Assembly: GCA_946807835.1 (NCBI GenBank)
Contig: OX327706.1
Coordinates: 24,603,001 to 24,667,000, forward strand
Source: Ailanthus altissimus
Lineage: Eukaryota > Streptophyta > Magnoliopsida > Sapindales > Simaroubaceae
DNA: 64,000 bases
Direction: 5' to 3'
The translations under genes and the position numbers were made by a program. Positions 12,401 through 25,977 of the stretch are shown here, piece by piece. The notes below the pieces were generated by a model, which made no database searches, was not told where the DNA came from, and worked only from the letters and a program-made list of their open reading frames with translations. Within the stretch, counting starts at the first letter, position 1. The number at the start of each line of letters is the position of its first letter.

Positions 12401-13558
12401 CGGAGAGAGAGAGGGGCGGCCGTTGCGATAAAAGCTTGGTCGAGTCCTTTCCCTCTCTTTTGAAGGTCAGAGTTTCAATACCCCGTCCCCCATTCCCATA
12501 TGAAACGACATCATTATCCGAAGAGTCGCCTGCTTATTACCATGTCGTTTTTACGTCACCTCTCACCATCTCTTCACCGACTCATCTCTGATCCTTCCAT
12601 TTGATTTCGTTTTTATTATTATTATTATTATCTGTAAACCGCTCCTAGGGTTTCTTTCTCCTTCGTATTCAAGGTAGCCTTTCTTTCGCCGCAGATTTAC
12701 GTTTTCCTTTTGTTCTTTATTATGTTGTGGTCATTTAAAAAAAAAAAATACATTTTTAGCTAAAAAATTTGAACTTTTGAATTCTAGGCGCTGTTTGGTT
12801 GAGGAGTGTATTTAAAGGAATGTCAAGAAGATTTTAATTTGTTCTGTTTTTGATAGCTGCGAACCGAATAGCTGCATTAATTTGTCATCCGTATAATTGC
12901 TTTTTCATTTTTTAATTTTGAATATTGCGTTCTTTTCGACATCTGCGAGCTTTTTTTTTTTTTAAATGGTAGAATTAGTTTTTGAATTTTCTAAAGCGCT
13001 TTGTCCATAGGAAAATGGGATTAGCTGCTTCTTAGCTGAGAGATATTGGCGTTTTAAGATGAATTTTTCCTTCTGTGAATGATGTGTATTGATTTTTAAT
13101 TTCTTTTTTTTTTTTTGGTTGTAAAAGCCGATAAATGTGGAATTTTCAGTTTTCAGCTGGTTCCGGTATCCTTAATTAAAATAAAATTATTAGAATTTAG
13201 ATTATAGTGGCTTTTTTACTTTTGTTTTAACATTTTTCTTTATCGCAACAGCTATAATTAAAATATTTTGGTTTACTGGAAAATTAATTATTATTCAGAA
13301 TACTAAATTGTAGTCTTTATTGTTTGGCATTCAAGTGAACTAAATTTTCCTCAGATGAAAAAAATACACATACTTAGCTAAGTTGGGTACTCTCTCATTT
13401 TCATTATGTGGGGAGTTAACTCTTTACTGTAGTAAGAACATCATTGAAACTGAGAGTTGTAATTCCTTTTTGTTATTATTTATTTATCATCCAGATTAAT
13501 TTCTCAGTGGATTGTACAGGAATGCCTAAGTAGTTGTTTGATTGTTTTGGTGATGCAG
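12400..13558 (+). other. Probable 5' UTR exon and UTR intron of the tail-anchored protein gene
   Basis: A GC-richer, pyrimidine-rich leader ends at aag|gtagcc (donor GT at 12674). The matching acceptor is gatgcag at 13552-13558, four bases before the start codon at 13563. The transcription start is not defined; 12400 is approximate. Confidence 0.55.
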
Positions 13559-13562
13559 AGCC

Positions 13563-16373
13563 ATGCCAACTTTTACTGCTATAGCTTTGGATAGGCTGAT
13601 AGAACCTAGAGATTCCAAATCTGTCGACATGCCGGTTCCTAATTCAAAGCCTCCTCATAAATCAAAAACTCTTCCTAATCCTAATCCAAAGCTCCAGAGG
13701 AGACATAGTACTTCGACGGTCACAGACAAGAAAACAGAAAGGAGAGTTAATCGCCCTCAGATAACACCAGCACTCTACACCACACCAGAGATGACCCCAC
13801 TTCCTGATTCGCCATCTTCATTCCCTCCTTCACCTTACATCATCAATCACAAGCGGCGTGGTCCACGCCTTTTGAAGAGTTTCTCTCATGCTGATGTTGT
13901 CTGTTGCCAAAATGAGATAGATGAAGGAAATATCAGTGAGGATGCAACAAAATTTGTGGAAACAAAGAGTGTTGATTTAGCCAAGGGTGCTTCTGTTACT
14001 TTCGCTATACCTGACCCCATTAAAGAGAAGCATGAAAGTGATGTCCCCAAGAGTTCTGTTGCAAAAGAGCCCTTGAATGGTTTCCACGAGGGTGCTAAGG
14101 AAAAGGAGCATGTGAATGGTGAGCTCGGAAGCTGTCATAGGGAATCTGTGAGCAGTAATAGGGCACTCGGAAGCACCAGTACAAGCAATGGTTTGGCCCG
14201 AAATAAGGATGCACCGAGGCCTCTTACATTGAATTTGGAGAAGGATAGTGAATGTGAAGATTTCTTTGATCCACATGATTCAATGAGTTTGACAAGTAAC
14301 ACAGATATAGAAGATATTTCTGGGCCTGAAAGTTATGCAAAGACACCAGGGGGGGAGTTTTATGATGCTTGTGAAGGTATGGGGCTTATCTGTTTGCTAT
14401 TTTAAATTTTCTTTTTGGATACTCATGTATGCATGCATGTATTTGTTTTTTTAAAGTATTTGAGACTGGATAAATTATGAAGTTGATTTGATGTCTACAT
14501 CTTTTCTTGTGCTACCACTTAGTAAAATTGTTCATTTTAACTAAAATTATATTATATCAAGATTACATACATGAACAATTTTGATTCCACAAGTTAATAG
14601 CTGAGTTCATATTTTGGTTTTAAAATGTATTTATTACTAGAATAACGTGACTACATTGTTCTGTGCATTGTTAGTTTTGATTTTTGGATAAAAGATGTAT
14701 ATATTGTTGTAATAAATGAAAAATTTTGGTGATAATTTCATGTGGTAAATGTCGTCATTAAATAGGAAAATATAATGATTGGTCTTTATTTATGTCAGCT
14801 TCTCAAGTAATCATGGAAGTAGCTGGTAGCAAGCAAAAATTTATAGTTAAAACTATATGGATGTACTGGCTTACATGCTTATATTATTTCTTCCAGAATT
14901 ATCCTGTGAGAGTGGGCCGCATACCTCTTCTTATGTTATTGAGGCTGAACTGTGTGAAATAAGATTGAGTTTATTGATGGAGATAGAGAAGCGGAAGCAA
15001 GCAGAAGAAGCACTGAATGATATGCGTAGTCAGTGGCAAAGGATTAGGCAACAGTTAGCTCATGTGGGACTCACACTGCCAGCAGATCCAACCATTGTGG
15101 CACAGGGTGAGCGGCCAAATATTGATCCTGCTGAAGAGCTTTGCCAGCAAGTTTATCTGGCTCGATTTGTATCAGAATCTATAGGAAGGGGTATTGCTAA
15201 AGCTGAGATGGAGGTGGTAATGGAAGATCAAATTGAATCAAAGAACTTTGAGATTGCTCGATTGTGCGATCGGCTTCATTATTATGAGGCTATGAATCGC
15301 GAAATGTCTCAAAGGAACCAGGAAGCTGTTGGTGAGAATTCTGTACTTACGATATGCCTTCATTTCTTTTTTTCAATCACTTCAAGGTTTCATATAAATC
15401 TCTGTTCTTTCAGTCTCCTGTTTGATGTTGAATTCATGCTTTCCACCTCTTCTGCCTTGTCATTATTAAACATGAACAGTTGTAGCGGATACCTATAGTT
15501 CGCTTCATTTGTCTTATGTTAGGCTTCTTCCAAAATAAGTTTTAGAAGCCTGCCACTGAGTGTTTTTCTGTCTCTGAGATGTTCAATTTCTTGGTTTGTG
15601 GATAGGTTTTTATGTGCAGGGCAAGTGATTGAATTTAAGTACCAAAGAAACAGGGTTTTAATTATTCTGGTTTTGTTAGGATAAGTCTGTATAAGGAACT
15701 TGTTACGACCTATCCAAGATGAAGAAAGAAAACTAAGCAAAGTCTGAATAATGGTTTCTGTACTTGAGAGAAAAAGTCAGACTAGTGAGGAAAAAATATA
15801 TATATGTATTGAGGTTTTATCTTTTTCTATTTCTTTTCTCTTGGTTTATTTCATAATTTTTCAAGCCTATCTGCTGAATTGCAAATTTACTCTAGGACAA
15901 TCTCCAAGTGCTCTATTCTTGTGTTCCTGATGTTTGGAAGTGTCAACTTATAACCACCAATTCCTACCCCTGTACCAGTTGCAGGGTTATTTGATTTTGA
16001 AATCTGAATACTTTTCTACATGACTTTTAGATAAAATGAGATTTGGGTAAAATCTGTTGATTATATGTGTTTTCAAGTTTCCATCTTCAGTTGTTCCCAT
16101 GCTCTCAGGATGAATTAATCATATTGACATTCAAAGTTGTTGGATTTGTTATGCAGTACTTCCTTCTAATTTTGCTGTATAATTTGTATAGAGATGGCAC
16201 GACGTGATCGGCAAAGAAGGAAAAGAAGGCAGAGGTGGGTATGGGGCTCAATTGCTGCTGCAATTACACTTGGTACTGCAGCCTTAGCTTGGTCTTACCT
16301 TCCAACAGGAAACGTATCAGCTTCTAGTAGTGGGCCTCGGGCACCTGAGCATACTGATGCCGCTCAGCAATGA
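13563..16373 (+). CDS. Coiled-coil protein with a C-terminal membrane anchor, unknown function
   Basis: Three coding exons: 13563-14376, 14897-15331 and 16192-16373. Both introns are phase 1 with GT-AG ends, and the total of 1431 nt gives 476 residues in one frame. Residues 1-271 are polar and probably disordered, rich in Ser and Pro. Residues ~288-330 and ~373-416 are heptad-like and rich in Glu, Lys and Arg (coiled coil). Residues 420-431 are a strongly basic cluster, followed by one hydrophobic segment at ~434-453 and a short polar tail. This is the layout of a tail-anchored protein facing the cytosol. I do not recognise a named domain. By position next to ERA and MAN7 it probably corresponds to Arabidopsis At5g66480/At3g50910, which is recollection, not a search. 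No function is proposed. Confidence 0.85.
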
Positions 16374-17931
16374 ATGGAGTCGCAACTTTGTTTTCACTCC
16401 ATTGAGCAGAATAAAAAGGTCATAAATGCTATCTTGTGAATAGCAACTTTTGCTTTTGTCAGTTGCATTTTGCTGCTTGCAGAGGATGTATAGTACCCAC
16501 CAAAATAATACAAGTACCTCAAGCCGAGCCTTTTTCTTGGCTATATGGGAGGTGATGAATTTTGAATTGGGTCAGGCACGGTTATGAAAATTAATATCTA
16601 TATAGCTGTTGTGTGCATTAAAGGCTGAGAATATGTTCCTTCAAATACACACACAAGACAAGCAGTCTGCTGGTCTCTAAAATCCTAGCCGTGAGTTACA
16701 GGTGGCAATTTTTTTTGTTGATAAATTGTGCATGTCTCATAATGCAAGACAAACTGAATTGTGAGTTGCTACCGAGTTTGTTGGTTGGTGTATTATCTAT
16801 AATTGTTTAAAATGATTGTTGCAAGTAGGATCTGACTTTGACCCTGTAAGAGAATCAATTTGTGTATTCCGGCTTTACATGTTTGATCTATCACAAATGA
16901 ATTGTTTGTGCAGCAGAGATATAGGCTTTATTTTCCGTTGGAGCTCAGTTAAGAAACCCCTTTCCTTTCACTGCTGCATCATTTTTTATATACAAGTTGT
17001 TCATAGGTGCTGTGTTTCCTATAGTCGCCAATGGGTTGCTTTGAAACTTTGATAGATTACGGATTTAATTGAACGTAGGTCTAGTTGTGAAGCATTTTTT
17101 TTTGTTTTCTTTTTTCGTATTTGATTTTTTTAATTGTTTTAAATGCCAAAAATCGTCAATTGACCATAGTATTGTAGTAGTAGTTTTTTTTTACACTAAT
17201 ATTATATTAGATATCTATTATTAAGCATATATATTTATTGGGATTAATTAGTACTTAAATATATTTGGATTCACACTTAATTACTTAGTATATACATCTA
17301 TTGAAATGATATATTACTTAACATTTAAGTACCTTATGCATCTATAAAGGGAGGACTAATAACTTAGTATTAATTAGCATTTAAATACATTTGGACTCAC
17401 ACTTTTAATAAAAGACTAATTACTCTGGATAGATAGAATTATATATTATTTAATATTTAAGTATACTTTATTTTTATAAAAGGACTAATAACTTAATATA
17501 TTTGTCTACTGACTGGGCAAGGCAGTTGAATGGACGGTAGTAATGGTTACATTCTAAATTTTTTAAGGACTATCAAGTGTGACAATTATCTACGAGTACT
17601 ACTATATTTTTTTATATTTGACCTATTTTAATATTTTCTATCACTTAATTTTAATATTTTTATAATCTTATGTGATATTTATTTGATAACTAATTTTTAA
17701 ATTTGAGATCGAATTTGTGTTTTGTATTATTCATTATTTATACTTGGTAACAATAGATATGAAGAGAACTTTATAACGAAACCGGTGCCGGTGTGGCTAA
17801 GTGAAGCGGTTAAGTGAAACGACGACGGATAAATAAACATTATCCGTTTGGCTTAGGCGCAAGCTAAACGATAAGAGTTAAAAACAGAGAAAAAAAGAGA
17901 GTATGAGCAAGATCGAAGCAGAGCTCCGATA
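16374..17931. other. 3' UTR and intergenic spacer
   Basis: The first few hundred bases are probably the 3' UTR of the preceding gene. The rest is AT-rich and includes a two-copy tandem repeat at 17243-17500. The last 150 bases should carry the ERA promoter and leader. No other gene is seen. Confidence 0.6.
17243..17500. repeat. Two-copy imperfect tandem duplication, unit about 126 bp
   Basis: The motif attaattagtacttaaat with ttggattcacactt recurs about 126 bp later as attaattagcatttaaat with ttggactcacactt. The downstream block aggactaataactta also recurs (near 17351 and 17483). The copies differ at many positions, so it is old. Confidence 0.65.
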
Positions 17932-20900
17932 ATGGAGCTAGCTCTACACATTTCCTCATCTCTTCGCAGTCTCTTCCCTTATTACTACAAAGTCCCCTTA
18001 ACTCAATTTCGATTCCGTACGAGTATTAGTAGTATCACTGGCAGAAATAATTACCAAACAACCTTCTTATTGTTAGAGAAAGAACCAGAACAACCTCGAA
18101 AACAGGTTTGTAGTAGTCAACAAGAATTTGGCTTAGATGACGACGACGACGAAGTGTACGAGGATGAGGATACGAATGCGTCGTCGTTTCTGTCACTCAG
18201 TGAAAAACCTGACCGTAACATGGTCTTGCCCGACGACTACGAGATAGATGAACTCGACTATTCCCCTGACCCTAACCATAAAAGCGGTAGGCTTTTTTTG
18301 GGTTTTTATATAAATTTTGAATAATGAAGTAGAAAGCATTGAAATTTGTATGATTGTGATGCTGAGTGCAGGATATGTGGCAGTGCTTGGGAAGCCAAAT
18401 GTGGGAAAGAGTACGCTTGCGAACCAAATGATAGGTCAGAAGCTGTCAATAGTGACACATAAGCCTCAGACTACAAGGCATCGAATTCTTGGTATATGTT
18501 CTGCTCCAGACTATCAGGTTTGATTTTTATTTTTTATTTTATCATTCATTAATCACTACTAATCTTATGCTTGCTTTTGTTTGGTTACATGTTCCTATCA
18601 ATTCCTAATCGTTTACAATACAAATATAGGAAACTAGACTTTCCTTCCAAATTTCGATCGCGTTAGGAAATGCAACTAATAAGAATTCTGATAAGTAAAA
18701 TTTTGATATTTTTTAATGGATTTTGTATATCTCATTTTTAAATGTATGTCTTGTACAAATATCCAATTTTATGTAGTAGTAGTTGATGCTTCTGCAAATT
18801 TTTGGTGCCATTTCTCTCCTCCACTTACTTTCTTTTCTTTCTGTGTGTATGTTTTTGATGATGACCCTTGTGTAATTGCTTTGCGTCATTGACTGAAGTG
18901 ATGCCTTGCAGATGATACTTTATGATACACCTGGCATCATAGACAAGAAAATGCACAAGTTGGATTCAATGATGATGAAGAATGTTCGTAGTGCTGGCAT
19001 TAATGCGGACTGTGTTGTAGTTCTTGTTGATGCTTGTAAAGCTCCTTCAAAGGTATGCTTCCATTTTTTTAAAGGAGATGCTACATTTCTTCTTCTTTAT
19101 TCATTTTCTTTTTTCCAGATTGATGAAGTGTTGGAAGAAGGTGTGGGAGACCTCAAAGATAAGTTGCCAATATTGCTGGTTTTGAATAAGAAGGATCTGA
19201 TCAAGCCCGGTGAAATCGCAAAGAAGCTTGAGGTAATAACTTCTTGCTGATATATGCCGTAGCATGTAAAATTTTTGGATCTTGAGAGAGTTACAATTTT
19301 CTTTTGAATGATGTGGTGGTAAGTTTGAAGTTAGCTATTACACCAAATATACTTGAGAAAAAAGTGAAGGATGAATTAGCTTTATCGCTGACATGGTGTT
19401 TCTATCAATTTCAAAAAGTAGTATAGAAATGCTCTTTGGCTCATCTGATACTGATGTAAACATCCCCCTATTAACAAAATGGCACTGGAATTTTTAATAT
19501 ATGCATTGCAAGGAATCTCACTTGGCACCTAACAGGTGTTTGACAATGCATGCACTCATTTTCATTTTTGACATGATTCAGACACCTCCTTAGTTCACAT
19601 GATGTTAACTCAAGTCTCTCTTCTGTTAACACTTCATTTATTTTGTTTTCTGCTTCTTTTCAATGGTTTCACATTCCAAATAAAATCTCCACTCCTTCCA
19701 GTGGTATGAGAAATTTTCAGACGCTGATGAGGTCATACCTGTGAGTGCAAAATATGGCCATGGAGTGGAAGACATCAAAGATTGGATATTGTCAAAACTT
19801 CCTCTTGGGCCAGCTTATTATCCGAAGGTATATCAGAAGCCAAGACTGGATATTTTTGTTTGTTGTGTTTTTATTTTTTCTCCTTCAAGAAATGAGCATT
19901 GCTAGTTTTTCGCAGACAATTCTTGTTTATGATCCTTTGAAAGATATTGCCCTCGTGTAAAAGTTTGAAATCAGTTGTGTTATTGAATGACTAGATAATT
20001 AAATGTTCCATGTTAATGAATATACTTTTGCTTCTTAACCAAAAAAAAAAAGAAAAGAAAAAGCTTTCATGTTGTACATGGAGATGTACGTAGTGAATAA
20101 AGGGGAAAGAAGAACAGTGTAAGATACTTGACACCTGATATCTGTTTCCGTTCCTTTCTGAGCTACTAATTCTCAGCAGCTTTCATTTTCATCCCCTATC
20201 TTGTAATATTCGTGAATGAAGAAGATTAATGGCAGACCTTAATTTTGTCGAGTTCATGAGTTTCAGGACATTGTTAGTGAGCATCCAGAAAGGTTCTTTG
20301 TAGCTGAGATTATTAGAGAAAAGATCTTTATGCAATACCGTGATGAAGTCCCTTACGCATGTCAGGTATATAACTGTAAATGTTAACATCCACTTGTACT
20401 TGTAAATTTTAATTCCCGTTTAAACCCTCAGGATGCGTACTTATAGAGTTTTGGTTTTCTGATATCTGAATCCTCCAGGTCAATGTTGTAAGTTACAAAA
20501 CCAGGCCAACAGCCAAAGATTTTATACAAGTGGAGGTTGTTGTAGAGAAGAACACGCAAAAGATAATTCTCATTGGAAAAGTAAGTCCATTCTTGTAATT
20601 TATGAGTTTCCTTAACAATTCCTTGATGCCAAATTATTCTGATGACTCATTCAGTTGGCTGGGTACTGAATATGATGATGGGATGAAATAGGGCCTTTGG
20701 CTTTTATGGGGAGTAGAGCTTCCCAAGAGGCAACACAAAAAAGAGGGTAGTGAGAGGGGAAATTAACATTACATCATGTCTCAGCCAAAGATCTGGCATC
20801 CAGTCCCCTTAACATAAAGACCAAATTATCCCTTATAAATAGTTCTGTGTTTGCATGGTGCTGTTAGAGACCAAATTATGCCTTTTACAAACCAAATTAT

Positions 20901-21435
20901 GGACTGCTGCAGATGTAATTTGCATGTTTTTTGGGCCAACACCCTTATATTGATTTGATGCTTTTCAAAGTTATGTAGTCATAGATTGACTCTGGAGCAT
21001 GGACATCTGCCGTGCACACATTAATGTATCATTTGATGTAGATTTCTCTGTCTTTTGGATGTTCATTAAATTCTCTAGGGAGGGAAGGCTCTTAAACTAC
21101 TTGCAACAGCTGCTAGGCTCGACATTGAAGATTTCTTACAGAAGAAAGTCTACCTTGAGGTGCCAACTTGAATCCTTCTATAATAATCTGTATGGTTTAC
21201 AATTATTGAGCTTTCACAACGTAAATGGTACATTCTGAATACAGCATCCGTAATTAGGCCACTGCATTACATTTAAGCTAATTTATCAGAAACTGTTGCT
21301 TCTTGTTTCTGGGTTGGAGGTAGTCAGCTTAACTGATCTATTGAACAGATTGAAGTTAAAGTGAAAGAGAATTGGCGGGAAGATGAAGGACTTCTGAAGT
21401 ACTATGGCTATGGTGGACAAATTCGAGCAATGTGA
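17932..21435 (+). CDS. ERA: Era-type GTPase, organellar (probably plastid) ribosome assembly factor
   Basis: Nine exons: 17932-18286, 18372-18517, 18912-19052, 19119-19232, 19702-19827, 20267-20365, 20479-20580, 21079-21159 and 21349-21435. They sum to 1251 nt (416 residues) with every junction GT-AG and frame-consistent. Residues 1-~50 resemble a transit peptide (Ser/Arg-rich, few acids); ~65-118 is a highly acidic linker. The G domain shows G1 GKPNVGKS (125-132), the G2 Thr pair at 152-153, G3 DTPG (172-175), G4 NKKD (237-240) and G5 SAK (267-269). Residues ~295-416 form the KH domain, with an IGKGGKALK loop spanning the exon 7/8 junction. Bacterial Era binds the 3' end of 16S rRNA during small-subunit maturation; the plant homologue is inferred to do so in the plastid. 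It matches At5g66470 in position. Confidence 0.95.
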
Positions 21436-23346
21436 TTCAGAGTTTTATCATTTGTGACCCATTCTTGATATGTAAGTCAAGATGTTCATGCAATTGTAGA
21501 TGAAATAGCTCTCAATTTTGGTTTTGATTTGTTGATTAATATAGAATCCTTGCGTGGATCCGGTTTGTAATCTTCAATAAGACGATTTATTTCCTGCGAT
21601 CTTGGACAATTAACTTGCTGCATTGAGCCAATGAACCCGTTACTCGGCCTTACAAGTAACGTTGGCAATTGGCATAATGAGCTTATCGGGTTGGAATGGC
21701 CCTGAAAACTTGAGCCCAATGTTAGAAAAGTGGTCCGGAGCTATGCAAAGGATAAGGTCCATTGCGCCCCATATCTGAATTCAGAAATTGCGATGACAAT
21801 TGACAGCCCACACCACGCCACTGAGTTATCGTCAGCCTGTCGTGTTCAGTAAAGGACCAGACATCCCATTTGCACATGTCCTCACGTAAGTTGATCCGCA
21901 AATCGCGCTAATTAATCTGTCGGTGACAGACCTTAAGAGGAGAAATCCGGTGTTTGCTGAGATCATACTTCCAAGACTCATTGGGACGTTTCCATTTTTT
22001 TATTATTTTTTTTATATTCTACTCTCTTGATCTTTTCCCTTGAAAACAGAAAAATTTTCAGCTGCAATTGTGGAAGTACCAATCAATTCAAGCGTAATTC
22101 AAGCAGTCAAAACTGCAAAATAAATAAAAATTACTTTTTATATTTCTAAACACCTTCGAATTTCCAAGGACGAGACCGACAATTCTCTCTTTTGGGCAGT
22201 ATTAAAACGTGGATTATACAAGGACAGGGGCATTGCTTATCGACACATGAAACAGATATTAACATTTAGTTAATGCACGATTTGAATTCAATAAAGATAC
22301 GGCACATGCAACTCCACTGCCAGATTCAATTAGAAGCAAATGGGGCCAGTAAGTAATAAGTAGGGCAATCGATGGCGGTCTTGACATGGGCTCAACCGTG
22401 AATATCCCAAGGTTGAGTCGCGTGGTGGGTTAGATAGAGACATTAAAGTGATGAGCATTTTGTTTACGTCGTTTTAGATATTGTGGGGAAAGCTAAATCC
22501 TATAATTTTCACATTAACTATGAATTCACTTTTGCTTTTCCTTTTTTTCCTGGGTGAATTTTGATGCCATGCCAAAAAGAGTTGCTTTTTAGCTTTCTGG
22601 CTAAGATTTGCTCTTTGAAAAATCAAAACTTGAAACTTTTGTAAATCACAAGATCTAAGATTAAGTTTAAACTGTTTATTTTGTTCATAAAAGAATCTTT
22701 AGATTAATTCTTTCTTAAGATCATGACAAACCGTGATTATATGTAATTATGTATATATAACTACTCTACTCATAACTTTTCTATATCAAGTAAATTCAGA
22801 CAGTTCTATATATCCTATCAAATTGAATTGAAAAATGCTGTATCTACAAGTCACTCCATGTTCAGCTTTTTCAATTAGAGAATTATTTTTCATAATTGTT
22901 TGAGGGACTCCTACCAAAAAGGAAAAAAATAAAAATAAATCCGACAATCATTTGAATGAAGGGTAATTTTCATTGGTGCAATTTTCTCTTTCTTTTAGAT
23001 CCCCACTTGCTTGTTTTCCATGCGTTAAATCATGACAACATGATAATGAACATGAACTTGTTGATGATCCATGTAATGTTATTCGAAACAAATAAACCAA
23101 TTACCTCACCTTGAATTTGATGCTAATTAAAATAGAAAAGAACAATCCCCACTTTTAGGTAATTGAAGGACTTTGTCGATTTTTCTCTAATTTAATATAT
23201 TATTATGGCAATTGTACGAAGACAAACTTCTACCTTCAAGCACTAGCTACACAATACAACTGCTTAAAAACCCTCACTTTCCACTGCTCTCTTTTATATT
23301 TATATGCAATATTATTCCTTTATCCACTCACAGAGAGTTGAGAGAG
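21436..23346. other. Intergenic spacer between ERA and MAN7
   Basis: Contains the ERA 3' UTR, then unique-looking non-coding sequence. The reverse open frame at 21486-21719 lies in the UTR and has no protein-like features. A tttatatttatatgc stretch near 23294-23308 could serve as the MAN7 TATA region. No other gene is visible. Confidence 0.6.
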
Positions 23347-25977
23347 ATGAGGCTCTTACATTTGGCTTTGGCTCTTTTCTTGGCCATTTTGATCCGCCAG
23401 CAATCATGTTATGTCCATGTTGAAGCTGCGGGAGATGGTTTTATCAGAACCAGAGGAGCGCATTTTCTGTTGAATGGTAATCTTTACTATGCAAATGGGT
23501 TTAATGCATACTGGTTAATGTATGTAGCTTCTGACCCATCTCAGAGAGCCGAAGTATCAACTGCTTTTCGTGAAGCTTCAAGCCATGGCCAAACTGTGGC
23601 TAGAACTTGGGCTTTCAGTGATGGTGGTTACAGGCCCTTGCAGTATGCTCCTGGTTTCTACAATGAACAAATGTTTAAGGTCTAGCTCTCTCATGCTGAT
23701 CTTTTTTGTTTTCAGAATATTTTGTTCACTGGTTCAAATCTTTTAAGTTCATAATGCCGACGATATGGATTCAATTTATTGTTTTTTTGGGTGATTTAAA
23801 AGGGATTGGATTTTGTGATAGCTGAGGCCAGAAAGTATGGGATCAAGCTCATATTTAGTTTAGCAAACAACTATGACAGCTTTGGAGGGAAGAAGCAGTA
23901 TGTGAACTGGGCTAGAAGTCAAGGCCAATACCTGACATCTGATGATGATTTCTTTAGAAACCCGGTTGTTAAGGGTTACTACAAGAACCATATAAAGGTA
24001 AGTAGCTGAAAAATAGTTATTTTTCTTTATTTTTCCTTCTCAGAGTAAAGATATCTTTTTCAATTACTGTTATCATGTTAGTTCTTGCCATGGTTTTGCA
24101 TGAACATCCCTTTCAAGTAATGTTACTCAAAATTCTATGACTTATGAGTTGTCTTTTTGATGACGAATGCAATTTCACTTACAATATGCTGTATATTTAC
24201 TATTTCAAGACAGAAGTTAAGAGTTTGTTCAAATTTCTATTTGTTGGATAACGGTTTGCATGAAGGAGTGCATGTCCATCATGATAATGGGAATTTCCGC
24301 GCCTCTTATTTTATAAAACATGAGATATATGACATAATCTAATTAGTCTATTCATTTTGCAGACCGTTCTCAACAGATACAACAGCTTTACTGGAATACA
24401 TTACAAAGATGACCCAACAATTATGGCCTGGGAGCTTATGAATGAGCCCAGATGCACTTCAGACCCCGCTGGAAGGACTATTCAGGTTGATATATCTTTC
24501 CTCTTATTCTGATATTTCTTTGTTTATATCTTAGATCTAACACTACCTAGTAAAGCTTCAATTTTTTATCCTTCAGCACACTACTTTCTTTCAGCTTGCA
24601 TATGTATCTCAACATTTTTATTCAGCTCAATTGAGAAGGGTTTTTTTTATAATAAAATGTATAGGCTGTTTGCTTTCTGTACACTTGATTTTTATATGTT
24701 ATGTATATAGATTTTTCCCGGAATGTTCATTTTGCTTTTTCTGTCGGCATTTAGTCCATAATTGTATAATCTTAACTTTTTTCTTTTCACACAAGTCTTT
24801 TAGTTTCTCATCAAAAAGATAATGAGCAATACTCCTCATGATACATAAGAATAGGCATAAGTGTGTTTCCAAAATTAAATAAACACTAATATATCAAACA
24901 AGACTTAGGCTGGTCTCTTCATCAACTTTCCTTGAAGCTCAAACTGCAATGTATTCCGTTCAATTTGTCGATCTACCTTAATCACTAAGATCAGTAATTA
25001 ATTAGGAAACACAGGTTTATGTTGCTCTACCCACTGACATTTTTATCCCATCTCCACGAGTGTTAGACCCCATCCATGAACTTTAAAGATGAAAATGTCA
25101 ATTACCTTTTCAACTACTAGTCTAACTGCTTTTTTTGGTTTGGTTAGTTTCTGACTTTTGTTTTCACGGAATTCATGCTTAACTTTTGCTTCTTGGTGCT
25201 GGTATGATAGGCTTGGATAATGGAAATGGCTTCCTATCTGAAGTCTATAGACAGAAATCACTTGCTTGAAGCTGGTTTAGAAGGATTTTATGGACAATCA
25301 ACACCTCAGAGGAAGAGACTCAATCCGAATCTTGACATTGGGACTGACTTCATTGCAAATAACCGGGTCCCCGCCATTGATTTTGCAACAGTTCATTCAT
25401 ATCCAGATCAATGGTATGTATTAACCGTAATTTAACAATATATTTGATTTCATGGAAATAGTCAAATCCTATTATTTGGTGTCTTAAAGTAAACAATTTG
25501 AAATCATTTCAAAGAATTATCAAGCATTAAGGAATTTACTTATTATAATCTTGCTATATGGGCAGGTTATCCAATTCAAATGATCAATCTCAACTTTCTT
25601 TCTTGAACAACTGGCTCAACACCCACATCCAAGATGCACAGTACATTCTTCGGAAGCCAATACTTATAACGGAATTTGGAAAATCATGGAAAGATCCTGG
25701 TTACAGCACATATCAGAGAGACCAGATGTTCAATACTGTGTACTACAAGATCTACTCATCCGCTAAAAGAGGAGGTGCGGCAGCTGGAGGCCTCTTTTGG
25801 CAACTTCTAACTGAAGGAATGGACTCTTTTCGAGATGGTTATGAGATAGTTTTGAGTCAAAGCCCCTCAACAGCAAATTTGATTACTCAACAAGCTCACA
25901 AGTTGTATCAAATTCGTAAGATGTTTGCAAGACAGAGAAATGTCAAGAGGTGGAAGAGGGCAGGGCAAGTGCCATAA
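23347..25977 (+). CDS. MAN7: Mannan endo-1,4-beta-mannosidase (GH5), MAN7-like
   Basis: Five exons: 23347-23679, 23803-23997, 24363-24485, 25211-25413 and 25566-25977; 1266 nt, 421 residues. The start is the ATG at 23347, which opens a signal peptide ([16 protein letters not shown]); the frame is open further upstream but has no ATG. The mature enzyme is a GH5 barrel that cuts beta-1,4-mannan and glucomannan chains in the cell wall. The acid/base Glu is E204 in WELMNEP, the nucleophile is E321 in ITEFGKS, and the conserved HSYPDQW block lies at ~279-285. The last ~20 residues are strongly basic. The third intron (24486-25210) is the longest. The MAN7 assignment rests on adjacency to the ERA gene, as in At5g66460/At5g66470, plus family similarity; paralogue identity would need a tree. 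Confidence 0.93.

Noticed and set aside
23212..23346. Upstream extension of the MAN7 first exon
   Set aside because: The frame is open but has no ATG, and the ATG at 23347 gives a proper signal peptide.
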